64,000 nucleotides of DNA, taken from positions 5,001-69,000 of the forward strand of contig RPFO01000284.1 in NCBI GenBank assembly GCA_009746045.1. The letters run 5' to 3'. Of the stretch, positions 21,043-31,296 are shown one piece after another; the stretch's first letter is position 1; the number at the start of each line of letters is the position of its first letter. The stretch comes from Mesostigma viride (taxonomy: Eukaryota; Streptophyta; Mesostigmatophyceae; Mesostigmatales; Mesostigmataceae). The notes beneath the pieces were generated by a model. The model searched no databases and was not told where the DNA came from. It saw nothing but the letters and a program-made list of their open reading frames with translations. A program made the position numbers and the translations under genes.

Positions 21043-22741
21043 CCCCTAAATGGTCTGGCTGCCGATTTTCCGCCTAAAACTGAGTTACAGCCGACACGTC
21101 GGCCCCTTCTCGGGGGACCAAATGCCGCGAAAACTATTGAGAATTAGGAAAACTTTAGCTGAGAAGATCGAAAGTTTATAATTTTCCTCACAGCATGGTA
21201 CTAGGGTTTGCATACTTCTGACAAAGTTATAGAGGTGTTCTGGCCGGTCAAAGTACAAGGGGTCAGGGTACTTTTTCACGTACAACGTGCATTCCGGAAA
21301 ACGACGACCTGGCCATGGCGGCTTGCGCCCACGCATGGCATTTACGTTTTCGTTCGAATTTTCTGACCAAACTCAGGAAATTGATTTTATACGTCCTAAA
21401 GATGATACAGGCCAATTTTTGGTTCGCGGGAATGCCATTTGATAGGTGTCGGCAGCGTTCTTGCTGGAAAAAACTGCGATCAGGCCGGACGATAGAAACG
21501 TTGACAGCAATACCTTTCCGGCGTATTTTAAAGGATATATTGGTTTCTTTGTACTTTTTATGATACATGGTAGTCGTAAACGTGCATGGGTGGCCAGAAA
21601 TCGCCGAATCCAGCGACCATGCTGCACAACTTTGGTGTTCCGAAATGCGCCATTTTGCGGCCACCGCCTGGGCCAAGGTAACGCCATCCATGCCTGGTAA
21701 AGCTTAATCATCGTTTTCCTATCGATGTTTGACGTTTATATATACGTTCTAGCTTGTGTAGCACATTCTTTTTGCATTATTCATGCTCTTTCTTGACCCT
21801 GGCCTGGCCCCTTTCTAAAACACCCTTCTTAGATGCTTCCCTCAGTCAGTTGACCTGCCACAGGGTGATGGTGATAAGTTTTAGAGGCTGTATGGGTTTG
21901 AATACCTCCATATATGTTTGTTATACATTTCCCACACACATATTGCATGAGTGTGAGGCAGTTGGCTGGTCTCTGTGGCATCATCAAGCATGTAACCGGT
22001 GAGTAGAAGCTTCCCATTGTCAGCATGTGCCACCAGGTGTGCTGGCCATCACCTGTCAAGCTATAGCAGCTTAGGCCTAGTTTATCCTTGCTAGGGCAAG
22101 CTGAAATAGGCTTAAAATCACTAGTTTGTTGGTGGCTGCCTCCTAGAATGCATGCCTTGCGTAGGGTATCCGTACCACGTTACCTACGTGCATGGACAAG
22201 GTGGCACCTGCACATAGGTGCCATGTAAGGGCAGTGTGATGATGCAGTTATGTTTCCCCATCATTGTGGAAGGGAAATGTATTGTGTGGCATGGTTGGGG
22301 GCCATATTAGTAGGTATTAGTAGGTAGTATGCCCACTCCTACCCCCTTGGTTGCTTTTTACCAACGGTACCCCTATGGGCTGTACTGGGTGTAACTGCTG
22401 GTATACCCACCCAAATGATGACCCCAATGGCTCAAACTGTTCAGCAACTAATTGTTTATCATCCCTGAAGTGGTAGGTGCCTAGCTCTTACAACATAATT
22501 CAAAATGCACATTCTACCAAAAATGAAAACGCTCGTCTTGACCCCCCTGACTTTGACGGCAGTTATACATGGCCTACCCTGCATATATGTAAGGTTGTGA
22601 TATACCAACCCGAAGGGCAACTCATGGACATGCTTGGCCCCCAAGGACAGCCATTGGATATGGGTGGGTTGGATGGCATCTGGTTTGCAAAATTGTGAAG
22701 TTACAGCCGATGCATCGGCAGTATTTCTGCCCATTTAGGGG
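21043..22741. mobile_element. piggyBac-like TTAA element (non-autonomous), 1.70 kb
   Basis: The left end CCCCTAAATGG follows TTAA (21039-21042). The right end is its inverse, CCATTTAGGGG (22731-22741), followed by TTAA (22742-22745). A near-perfect palindrome GCCGACACGTCGGC lies 47 bp inside the left end (21090-21103), and a perfect palindrome GCCGATGCATCGGC lies inside the right end (22706-22719); both follow GTTACA. A TTAA duplication and termini starting with CCC are hallmarks of piggyBac. The interior has no recognisable transposase. A 142-codon minus-strand frame (21263-21691) is of unknown nature. Confidence 0.72.
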
Positions 22742-22745
22742 TTAA

Positions 22746-22860
22746 TTAATTAATTATTTAGACTCGTGCTCCCGTTGCATGGGGAGTCATGGAGCATTAA
22801 CCCCGATGGATGGATGGATGGGTGCAACCAGTTCTACCGGTCTAATCATCTATCGATCTA
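22746..22860 (-). mobile_element. LINE 3' end fragment
   Basis: The minus strand reads a CCATCCATCCATC-type run, then GGTTAATGCTCCATGACTCC, GGGAGCACGAGTC and a TTAA-rich tail. This matches the 3' UTR end of the LINE at 4655. The right TTAA of the piggyBac-like element falls inside this TTAA-rich tail. Confidence 0.8.
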
Positions 22861-22868
22861 CATCAGCA

Positions 22869-22985
22869 GGTATTGGATTACACATTAAATAAAGTGTATC
22901 CAGCTGGCTGTCTTGGCCAGGTATTGGAGTACACATTAAATATTAAAGTGTATACAGCTGGCTGTCCAAGTGGCCAGCTAGGGTA
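22869..22985. repeat. Two direct repeats of about 52 bp
   Basis: AGGTATTGGATTACACATTA followed by AAAGTGTATCCAGCTGGCTG occurs twice with small changes. A third partial copy is at 21008-21038, to the left of the piggyBac-like element. Confidence 0.8.
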
Positions 22986-23599
22986 CGACAGATAACATAA
23001 GGCTTGCGCCCTCAAGCTGAAATGAGATACAGATGGCACTGTTCAGCACCCAAACCCCACAGCAAAAGTGTTAAATTTTACAAGGCGACAAGCAGCTATC
23101 GCTGTGGTTGAGTGGGGGTGTGGCTGTTCAAGTACTGATCCAGATCCATAAATTTATTCATACACTGACTCTGATGGAATAGGTTGTCTTGAAAAGAGTA
23201 GCTGGTATTGGCTAGGTCCAGCAGAATCCCTCAGCTTGGTCAGGGAGTCAGCCACTGTTATTGGCGTCTTCCACATACATGGGTCCAGCTGGAGAAGTAG
23301 GTGGCCTCCTGTTTTAGGATCACCCAATTCAAGTCAGAGTGGACAGCAGCAGAAACAGATTGCTTGGTTAGAAAACTGATCACAGATTCCAGTAACTGAC
23401 AGCCAAGGCTGTCAGTTAACTACTATAGAGATGTGAGATGACATTGCATGTGCTTCCTGCCCGGGTAGGCAACCAGGTAAGCATGTGATGCAGGGATCTA
23501 GCATGCAATGCAGCAGACACCACAGCACGACATTATATTCAGCAGAGTTGCTGCTGCCAGGTTTTCTGCGGTGCAGTCTGCTGTACCAGGAGGTAAGGG
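22986..23599. other. Unassigned spacer
   Basis: No gene or repeat could be supported. It is the 5' side of the ORF1-only LINE copy that follows. Confidence 0.35.
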
Positions 23600-24690
23600 A
23601 CATGTAATCTGACCTTGAGGCAGTTGCTGCCAAGGTAGACGCCCTGGCCACGCAGGTCCCCGAGATCGCCGAGCGAACGGTCACCATCGCCGCCCAACCT
23701 GCTGGTAGGGCTAGCGATGACCCCTCGACTCGCGCCTCCTGGGCGGACCTGCTCAAGAGCCAGGCATCCTCTACCACGACCGCCATCACCACCAAGCTCC
23801 AGGAGCTGGAAGACACGCGCCGCGAGGCCGCTGACCGCGACCGTCGCCGCTGCCGGGTCATCCTCAGGCGCTTCGACATGCCGCGCCGGAGGAGACCCCA
23901 GACTCTCTTCTCGACGAGCTGAAGAAACAGCTCTTGGCGTGCATGCAGCTGCCAGGTGCGATACTGCAGGGCGCCTACCGCCTGCCCGCCATCCACGGGC
24001 CAAGGCTGGGCCCCCTCCAGTGGTCCTCACCTTCAGCGACATCACAGCCCGAGTTCGGTTCTTCTCTCGCCGCAAGAAGCTGGTGAACACCTCCTGGTCG
24101 CTTGACGACGACCTGACGCCAGCCCAGCAGCAGCAACGCCGCGATCAACTGGTGGCCCGACTACATCCGCCACAATTAAGACCAACCACGAGAAGCCCCA
24201 AGTGTACTGGCGGGGCGGGGACCTCTATGTCAACAAGAAACTGTGGAAGCCCCCCCGGGCCTCCCCGGGATAGAGCACTCCAGCTAGTTGTCTAGATGGG
24301 GGCAATCAATTATGGGATAGCTTAGGCATTACTGTCAGCACTTGAAACGATATTAGCGCACAGCGTTATAGTACCTTCAATTAGCTCTGGCACCTTGTGG
24401 CCATCAGCTTGCGCCTTAATTAGCCGACGTCTTGCGCCCACCTCACATTTGTAGCATAAGCTATGCGTCAGCCTACCTATGGTATTGCACTGGTTGTATT
24501 GCACCCACAGTGTTGCGCCCCGGCACCATGCCGTGGAGAGAGCGCTCTGTGGCCTGCCCACCTGCGGCAGTGAGAGAAGCTAGGGCGCCCTCCCTCCTTC
24601 TCGCTGTGTATAAAGGGTTGAAGGTTCCTTTACTCTGTATTGGCACCCACGTGACGCAGTCACGTGCTTATTAATTAATTATCTGACCTG
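23600..24690 (+). mobile_element. ORF1-only LINE derivative
   Basis: One frame (about 23613-23917) has VPEIAERTVTIAAQPAG, SWADLLKSQASSTTTAITT and a coiled-coil-like KLQELEDTRREAADRDRRR leading to RCRVILRRFDMP. This resembles the coiled coil and RRM start of L1-type ORF1. A shifted frame continues with PPPVVLTFSDITARVRFFS, WSLDDDLTPAQQQQRRDQ and a broken end. The 3' UTR (about 24290-24680) follows with no RT. It ends in the palindromic hairpin CACGTGACGCAGTCACGTG (24648-24666) and a TTAATTAATTA tail. It is the longest ORF1 remnant in the window and has at least two frameshifts. Confidence 0.8.
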
Positions 24691-25233
24691 TTGGTGAGAA
24701 AAAACAGCCCTGATTCCCTAGCCCCCATCTGATTGAGTGTACTGCTCTCCATGGAGCTGTCCATAATGCTGTGGATGTGAATATCTTCCATCAGATTCAG
24801 ACCAATTAGTGGAGGATGAGAATGGCTGACGGCGGTATGGCTGACGGCGGAGCTCAGATCTTTTGCGTCTGAGCCCCAAATTCAGTCATGCAGACCACAA
24901 GTTTGCATTCGATGCATGCGCTTTTTTCAGACGCACACGCCAGTATCAAGGAGAAAACCAGCGCAGCTAGGCAGAAATCGGGAGAATCCAGTATAATCGG
25001 TTACGGCTGAAACGCAGTACTGACAAATTAGTTACTTATACGAGACAAGCAGCTATGACGACCCCAAAAGCAAAACGGGGTTTGGAAAAGGAGCTTGCCG
25101 GCTCCCAGCCCAACCCACTCGCCATCGTCCTGGCCCAGCCTTCTGGGCCCGCCAACGGCCACGTACCGCCAGCAAATTCCACATCGCCAAGCGCCTCGCC
25201 AGAGCCCAAGAAACCCTGTCACGAACACAAATG
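24691..25233. other. Unassigned; short Pro-rich frame near 25055
   Basis: A frame starting at ATG 25055 reads MTTPKAKRGLEKELAGSQ and then a Pro/Ala/Ser-rich stretch up to the dispersed repeat at 25234, which cuts it. The block AACCAGCGCAGCTAGGCAGA...GGGAGAATCC near 24957 resembles the first 45 bp of the 614-bp insertion at 26256. The two may be copies of one unnamed element. Confidence 0.4.
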
Positions 25234-25553
25234 GCGAAAGTCCTCAGTGGGAGGGGAATATGGGATGGAATGGATGGTGTAAGCTATCTATGTCCTAGGT
25301 ACAAGGGTGTGGGCACCGCCGGGCCCGAATCGCTATGAATGCCATACATACGCGGTCACACGCGGAGGGCTCCGGCCCCGGCCCACAGACTTTGGGGTGG
25401 TCTCCTTCATTGATCACTACTTGCCATCTATCCTTGTGTACCATCTGCCTCCATATGACAGACAAACCAGGAGGTTGCCCGGGTGTGAGCCCGTCGCGCC
25501 TAGTGTATAGCACATGTCCATGCCGAGTCTATCACGAAAAGTCCACGGGTGGC
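25234..25553. repeat. Unnamed dispersed repeat, copy 2
   Basis: Same order of blocks as at 17829: TCCTCAGTGGGAGGGGAATA, a GGTCACACGCGGAG block, AGACTTTGGGGTGGTCTCC, CCAGGAGGTTGCCCGGGTGT and TCTATCACGAAAAGTCCACG. The junction with the next LINE is at about 25553. Confidence 0.8.
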
Positions 25554-27007
25554 GGCCATGCCGTGCGCGGCCTTGGGCACGCCAGGTGAGGACATATCGC
25601 CCAGGCTGGGCGGGCTTGGTGCCAGCTAGTCTATCTAGCTGATGTGTCTACCTGATCTGTGTGGGCCAGGTGCCCGGCCAGGCCCAGGCGCCTGTGCCTA
25701 ATAATGTGGGAAGCATAGGGCAAATCAGCTTACAGATCCTCATTACTAATGTGCAAACCAAAGGGGATGTTAAGGGCCTTGCGCAGCATCTCAAGTGGTG
25801 ACGTTGCCCGCGTCGAGTCATTGCTCCAGCTCCTGCGTCAGTGTCCAGGTCTCGGCGCCGTAGGTCAGGATCGTCAGAATGACGACCTTGAAGAGGTCAC
25901 GCTTGACGATCCGGGGTAGGGCGGGGCTGCTCCACCAGCGACGGTGGTCATCAGAGTTGCGCCCACGCCATGCCGATCCGTGTCGTCAGGTCGTCCTCGC
26001 AGTCGGGAAGCCAACTGCCGAGCAGCTTGAAGCGGCCTGAAGTAGGGTAGTTGACCTCGGCGTCGTCTAAGAGGCGGAGTGTGGGTGGGGGCCCTGCCAT
26101 GCCGAGGGCCAGGGCCTCCGTTTTGGGGCTGATTTCTAGACCAACTGCCCGAGCCTCGAGCGCCACTGGCAGTCCAGCCAAAGTTGGGCAGACTCCGGCT
26201 TCTCTATGCATGAGCGTGATGTTGTCGGCATGAATGAGGTCAGCTAGTAAATTATCAAAAAGACAACCAGCGCAGGCCAGAAATTGGGAGAATCCGGACC
26301 ATGGTAGCTCGAGCCTGCCGTTATCTTGCCCGCGTGTTCTCGAGAGTCGTTCAGGATGATGAAGATGAATGGTGATTGAAATGTGTAGCCGTGTGCATTG
26401 AAATTATGGCTGGCTTACGTGTAGAGCGACTAGATTCAACCTAGACGGTGGGGCCGGAAACAGCATGCTTGATCAGGGCGTGTGTTTCGAGCCTAACTGC
26501 CCGGGAGTGTCTAGTGGTGAGCACCATTGCTGCGATCGCTCTCCCACCATTTACGAGGAAATACCCGCAAATGGAAAACCACTGAAAAGGTCTAGCTAGT
26601 CAGTCATCACGTTAGCCATGCCATGATTCCAAACGCCCAAGAACTGCACACGGTGCAAAGGCAAAAAGCCGGACGACAGCACTTTCAAATGTGCGGCGGG
26701 AACCAAAAGCCCGCGTATGCCAGAAAACATTGTGTTGCTGCAGCGACGCGACGATGTGGACAACGAATCCAGTGCCAAGCTCGGAACGGCCGCAAAGGAG
26801 ATCTGGCATCACAGGGTTCAGATGTGCGGAGATACTATGCGATCCAGCCAGTCCACGACCTGTTTGTAGAGCTAGTAAATTATGCTTGTTAGTCGCCCCC
26901 CCTTCTCCAAGCTCGTTCGTGATCGCTAGGCCAGGGGCACGGCCTGCGATGCTAGCAAAGCGAGCACGTGCCTGGCGCATAACATAATCCACTACAATAA
27001 TAAACAT
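25554..27007 (-). mobile_element. Divergent LINE fragment (RT palm to tail), split by a 614-bp insert
   Basis: Read from 27007 downward: FIIVVDYVMRQARARFASI, GLAITNELGEGGATN, then after the insertion LLADLIHADNI, where HADN stands for the YADD box. Then VALEARAVGLEISPKTEAL, LLGSWLPDCEDDLTTRIGMA, a decayed thumb, LRKALNIPFGLHISNEDL and GLAGHLAHTDQVDTS near 25640. The catalytic box and several frames are broken. It differs from both other LINE subfamilies, so at least three ORF2 subfamilies are present. Both ends are truncated. Confidence 0.85.
26256..26869 (+). mobile_element. 614-bp insertion of unknown class with 14-bp TSD
   Basis: AGCTAGTAAATTAT occurs at 26242-26255 and 26870-26883. Removing the intervening 614 bp restores the reading order of the LINE around it. 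The insert starts CAAAAAGACAACC and ends GACCTGTTTGTAG, with no clear inverted repeats or poly(A). Its right part has an open frame from about 26629 with NCTRCKGKKPDDSTFKC, a CxxC...C pattern, running to a TAG that forms the last three bases of the insert. Confidence 0.75.
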
Positions 27008-27412
27008 GCAGGTACAGCGACAGCCAGGGCGGCACATTCTGACCTGGCCTGGCCCCGAGGACATTCCCCAAAGGGTAGGGAAACCTGTCACCAACTACGT
27101 TCAGATGCTGCTGGACGACCTCGTGGTCCCAGCCCAGTTTGAGCACCGCATCCACTCTCTCTCCCGTCTTTGGACTGCCATGCAGGACAAGACGCGGTGG
27201 AAGAAGATTGTCAAGGCGCACACGCCCGACCCTGTGGGCAAGCCACCTCCCCCCAAGCGGAGGAGGCGTTTTGATGAGTAGTGCAGTTAGGATTTTCTAG
27301 ATAGAGTTAGGATAGTTCGATCACGCGGCTTCCTCCACCCCATCCATCATGAAATATGTGCTACATGACCTCCCCACGGAGGCTTGTTATAATTTAATTT
27401 AATTTAATTTTT
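27008..27412 (+). mobile_element. LINE C-terminal fragment with 3' tail
   Basis: The open frame 27006-27281 encodes QPGRHILTWPGPEDIPQRVG, LLDDLVVPAQFEHRIHSLSR, RWKKIVKAHTPDPVGKPPPP and ends RRRRFDE. Then come the 3' UTR, the hairpin CTCCCCACGGAGG (27370-27382) and a (TTTAA)n tail to 27412. This is the best-preserved C-terminus of the main subfamily. It is 5'-truncated and lies head-to-head with the divergent LINE to its left. Confidence 0.9.
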
Positions 27413-28025
27413 TACGGCGACAGGACGCAACCCTGCCAGACGCCGGTCTGCAGTGGCAGGGTAAAGCCGTGTTGAGTGCGCACCGAAGTGGTCGACCCCT
27501 CATGTACAGCGTGCGGATCGATGACGGTAATCAGGGGAGTGGGGACGCGAGCGCGAGCAAGTACCACATAGAGCGTCCCAGAGGACGAGAGGGAGTGAAT
27601 GCGATGTTCAAACGGGGCTGGGACCACTAGGTCGGCCAGCAACTCCTGTGGGTAGGTCATGATCATGGCCAGCATGTTTACCTATCTTTTTAGGAATGTC
27701 CTTGGGGCCAGGCCAGGTCAGGATATGCCGCCCTGGCTGGCCAAGCCGCTGGGGGCCGGCCAGACCGAGGTCGGCGTCTACCTGACTGGTGCGAGCAAGA
27801 CGTCCTACGAATGCTATCCTACGCTGTCTAGATAATCTCGTCCGAAATGCGAGGCATACCCTGGTAAATATTCTAAAGACCAATGTGTGGAAAACCCTAG
27901 GTTCGAAGGGCCGGTGGCAGAGCATCCTGGTTACCGTGCCGTTGAGCCGTGTGGCCAGCGCGTGTCCGTGAGCGTCTATGCCTCGGCGCCATAGGTGAGC
28001 ACCGTGAGGACCAGGACCGCGGATA
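27413..28025 (-). mobile_element. Two fused LINE fragments
   Basis: From 28025 down to about 27586 the minus strand encodes the tail domain (QRRIAFVGRLARTSQVDADL, QPGRHILTWPGPKDIP, LLADLVVPAPFEHRIHSLSS). It then joins directly to an RT palm segment (VLARARVPTPLITVI, TGVWQGCVLSP) down to 27413. The order is tail then palm, the reverse of an intact element. This is therefore a junction of two truncated copies or a rearranged one. Confidence 0.85.
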
Positions 28026-28094
28026 GGCGGAAAGACGTCAATATGTGTAATTAATGAATTCATGTACACGTGACTGTGCCACGTGAGCAGAAGT

Positions 28095-28355
28095 GACTCC
28101 TCAGTGGGAGGTGAACATGGGATGAAATGGATGATGCTAGCTATCCGGCTAGTTCCTAGTTACAGGGTTGTGGCCATGCATGGGCACCACGGCCCGAATC
28201 ACATTGAATGCCAAACTGCGGTCACACGCGGAGCCCCCACTGACTTGGGGGTGATCTCCTTCATCACTACCTCCCACCTATCGAGCCATCTGCCTCCATG
28301 TATCACAGGCAAACCAGAAGGCTGCCCGGGTGTGAGCCCGTCCCGCCTCGAGGTT
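28095..28355. repeat. Unnamed dispersed repeat, copy 3
   Basis: TCCTCAGTGGGAGGTGAACA, GGTCACACGCGGAGCCCCCA, CTTGGGGGTGATCTCCTTCA and GCCCGGGTGTGAGCCCGTC occur in the same order as in copies 1 and 2. It lacks the last 50 bp (the TCTATCACGAAAAGTCCACG block) that the other two share. Confidence 0.8.
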
Positions 28356-29398
28356 AGCAGACGCGGGATGTACAGGCCTCTCCTTAATTGTTTGGAGAAA
28401 GATGCAAGACAAGCTGGCTGGGCAACAAGTTGAAAGGCCCACGCGCGCGCCCCGGTGAGGAAGGCAAGTATCACCCTCCATGGCCGCAACTCGGGCAAGT
28501 CAGGGCCCTGCCCCCTAGAGTAGAACAGATTTCTTCGCTTGAATTTAGACAACTAGATAGCGCCCCAGTAGATTAGAGTTTGACTCTGGGCACCATCACT
28601 GCAAGGGCTAATGGCTCCGCGCTTTCCCGACGGGACTGCGTGACTATCAATAGGAACACATAAAGCACCGTGGCTGAAATTTACTTTGAAAATGTGCAGG
28701 TAAGGAACGCCCAGCATCGGGCTCATGCCTTGGGACCGGTGCCACGTCCAGTGCCAACCACGCTGGATCAGGCATGAATATGCGCCACATCACATTGCCG
28801 ACAGGGGCACACTGTCGCCCCTTGACTCATAATGGGGTGCCACTTGGCGGGCCATCTCCCGCCCTTGTGTGCTCATGTGAAGCCCTTGCCCAGGCAGTTG
28901 AGGCAGCGCTGTTCCCTGCGTGGCCACGTGGCACACCCACAGCATCCCATCGTTGCTTCAGTCCATGAGAGTGAGGGCTTGCCAGAGGAGGAAATAATGT
29001 ATCACAGAAAGAATGAGAGAAGGCCCACACAAATGCCATCATCTTACTTGAGATTCTTAGTGGCACACTTCCTATCTGAGTGTAGTCAGGCCACACAACA
29101 AGCGCCAGAACATCACATCACCAATTGTTTTAAGGACCTGGGCCAGTCATAAGGGCCTGGACTTTCTACCATTCGCAAACCCCACGAGCTGTACGCGCAT
29201 GTTGGCCGGCACGCCACCCACCGTGTGCGCACGTGTTGGCACCCGGGCCAACACAAGAGCCAGGGGCAGTTAACCACAAGCAAAGACTTGGCCGCTGCTG
29301 CCTGCAATTTGCAAGAACCATGATCAAGACAGGTCAGCGTGGGCAGCATAGTAGTTGATAGAGAGTATCCAGGAGTGTCATGGGAAGCTCCTGGCAAA
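28356..29398. other. Unassigned region
   Basis: No gene could be supported. It may hold the 3' UTR of the minus-strand exon at 29399-29574. CTCCGCGCTTTCCCGACGGG near 28615 faintly resembles a LINE 3' hairpin but has no tail. Confidence 0.35.
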
Positions 29399-29574
29399 CT
29401 ATTCTGGGCCATTGGCAATCCCACCGCGCCACAGGCGTACGCACTTGACGCCGTCGCAGGTGGGGCAGACACAGAGCCGCTTCACTTGCGGGTCCTCGAA
29501 GGGAGACCACGAGATGGCGGAGCTACCGCGGCACATGTCGCACGGGACGAAACGAGCCCCATTACACACACTGC
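29399..29574 (-). CDS. Terminal exon, glutaredoxin-type zinc ribbon
   Basis: On the minus strand an acceptor (CCACCCTGCAG) opens a frame that reads GARFVPCDMCRGS, a spacer, VKRLCVCPTCDGVKCVRLWR and a stop at 29399-29401. The GARFVPC.MC.GS block followed by a second C-rich block is the layout of the zinc-binding carboxyl end of plant glutaredoxin-domain proteins (for example Arabidopsis At5g39865). There the second block is CP.CNENGL..CP.C. Here it is shorter and altered. The thioredoxin-fold part should lie at higher coordinates but was not found. A DnaJ-type zinc finger is the alternative. Confidence 0.5.
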
Positions 29575-29711
29575 AGGGTGGCGCCGTCTTGCGCTGTTAG
29601 CAGAGGAAGAGAAACAACGCCAAGTCAGGCAGGAAGGGACTTCTTAGTCAGCCATAGAAGACGGCAGGCAGAAACCAGACCCTTCAACATAAATTTGAAA
29701 CTATGTTTTCA

Positions 29712-29886
29712 TTACACGTCGCGTCTAGCTCGCACCTTGTGAGAATCCGTTACCATGGTCGCCACCTTCATCGCGCCCGTCGATACCAAAGAGGTTATCA
29801 GGCCACCAACTAACAGGGTGCCACCCGCGCCAGCAATAAACGCCCCTCCTCCCTTCATTCGAGCCACAGATTTATATGTGCCACCA
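29712..29886 (-). CDS. Possible terminal exon with glycine-rich membrane segment
   Basis: On the minus strand, after an acceptor (TCTACGGCAG), the frame reads GGTYKSVARMKGGGAFIAG, then GGTLLVGGLITSLVSTGAM and KVATMVTDSHKVRARRDV and stops at 29712-29714. The middle 25 residues could span a membrane. The flanks are basic. The family is not recognised. It could be the end of a small organelle-membrane protein, or chance. Confidence 0.3.
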
Positions 29887-31019
29887 CTGCCGTAGAGTTA
29901 GCAACTGCATATATCCTGACCTAGACAGTCGTAGCAACCTGAACCAAACAGTAGCCCTTTCAAGGCAGGCCTCTAACAAGTTGTGGCACTTGCCTATTGT
30001 AATAAACGGCCGGGAGATGCACTATGCAGTGAAATTATCTGTGCTCAGCAAGGAAATGGGGCAACATGGGAATTCCGGGGGAAACGAGCCCTATCGGAGC
30101 AAACGCTCCGCGATCACGGGTTAACTACAATGATTTATCAGCCATAGCAACGACTGAGCATTCACTATTGTCTTCGGGCATATTGTCAGAATCTACGCCA
30201 TGCTTCGGTGACTATCTGCCCTTAGCACAGCCAACCTAGAGCCTCTAAGCGCGCAGGTTTTGCACGTTTGCAAGTGCCCCCTCGCCCCGACCATCTACTG
30301 TACGTAGCCATGCAAATGGAGAAAGATGCAAATTGGCAGCGTGGCCCTGCCGTCACTGCCGTGGCAGGATTTTTTTTTCTCACCAGCAACAGCGTCCGCA
30401 CATCGAGAAGACATGATACTAACTAGTAGCCAATGATAGCTGATCGTACCAGCGCTCAAAATAGCGCCCGTCGATCACCGCGGTGAAAGGGCTGGCGTAC
30501 GTCACCTGGGCAGGCGTCGACACGTGACCTGCCCGCGAGCAACCCGGGGTAGTTATTATCAGGTTATTATCACGGAAATGGCCGACACGCCGACAGAGTA
30601 GGCCTGACTGGTTTGTGCCAAAGTTGAAGCCAAGCGTCCAACGGAATTCCCAGCTCCATCCTGGCTCCATGCGATGGCATGTGCGGAACCGTTTCTAACT
30701 GCCGAATCATGGGGTGTGTGCTAGTCTCTCGCTAAGTGAACGACTATTATCATCATGATAGGATATGTGAACCTATTGACTGATTCCGTGTGGACGGATC
30801 CCCGGCCGTCGACCCTCACTTTGCGATGCACGGCCGCAGCTTAGAACAGGATCGCCGGATCGCCTCCTCATCAACCTGTGCTCATAGGATAGCAGGGACA
30901 GGATTCGAGGAGACTGAAGCCGGCCATAGTCAAGACGCGGTCTCCTGGCTTCCTGGCGGCGCATTAAGCCAACAAAAAATTCTTTCCTGCCAAGTTGACT
31001 TATTAGTGCATGGCGATGT
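29887..31019. other. Unassigned region
   Basis: Upstream exons of the two minus-strand genes are expected here. One minus-strand frame (30419-30670) ends with SPFTAVIDGRYFERWYDQLS and might be an exon, but it has no recognised relative. Confidence 0.3.
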
Positions 31020-31292
31020 GCACAACAGGAAGTTCAAGGGCAGAGACCCCCTTTCTCCTTCTGCATGAGAGGCATGCCACAGCTGCAATCGGACACGATA
31101 GACGATCCGGCAAGTTCTGTGGGTGCAATAAGACCCATGTGAGCATATCGTAACAAGGAGCGTGGGCCGCAAGTAATCTGATAATAGCCAGGTTTTCCGC
31201 GGACCGGCACTGAACGCAAATGGTTTTCACCTTTGCGGCGTGCCAACTCAGAATAGCCAGGACGTAGCATGGCTGTACAAGGGCTAAGCTAA
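31020..31292 (-). mobile_element. 3' UTR fragment of an ORF1-only LINE derivative
   Basis: Read on the minus strand it matches 6740-6960: CTTGTACAGCCATGCTACGT, CTCACATGGGTCTTATTGCA, TGCGAT-type block, GGCATGCCTCT and GGGTCTCTGCCC. Neither the ORF1 part nor the terminal hairpin and tail is present. It abuts the left TTAA of the second piggyBac-like element. Confidence 0.8.
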
Positions 31293-31296
31293 TTAA

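Noticed and set aside
26884-27412. Twin-priming inversion of one LINE (minus-strand RT piece followed by a plus-strand tail)
   Set aside because: The minus-strand copy continues into its own tail region (QPGR..LTW near 25590), which overlaps the content of the plus-strand piece. They also belong to different subfamilies. Two separate insertions explain it better.
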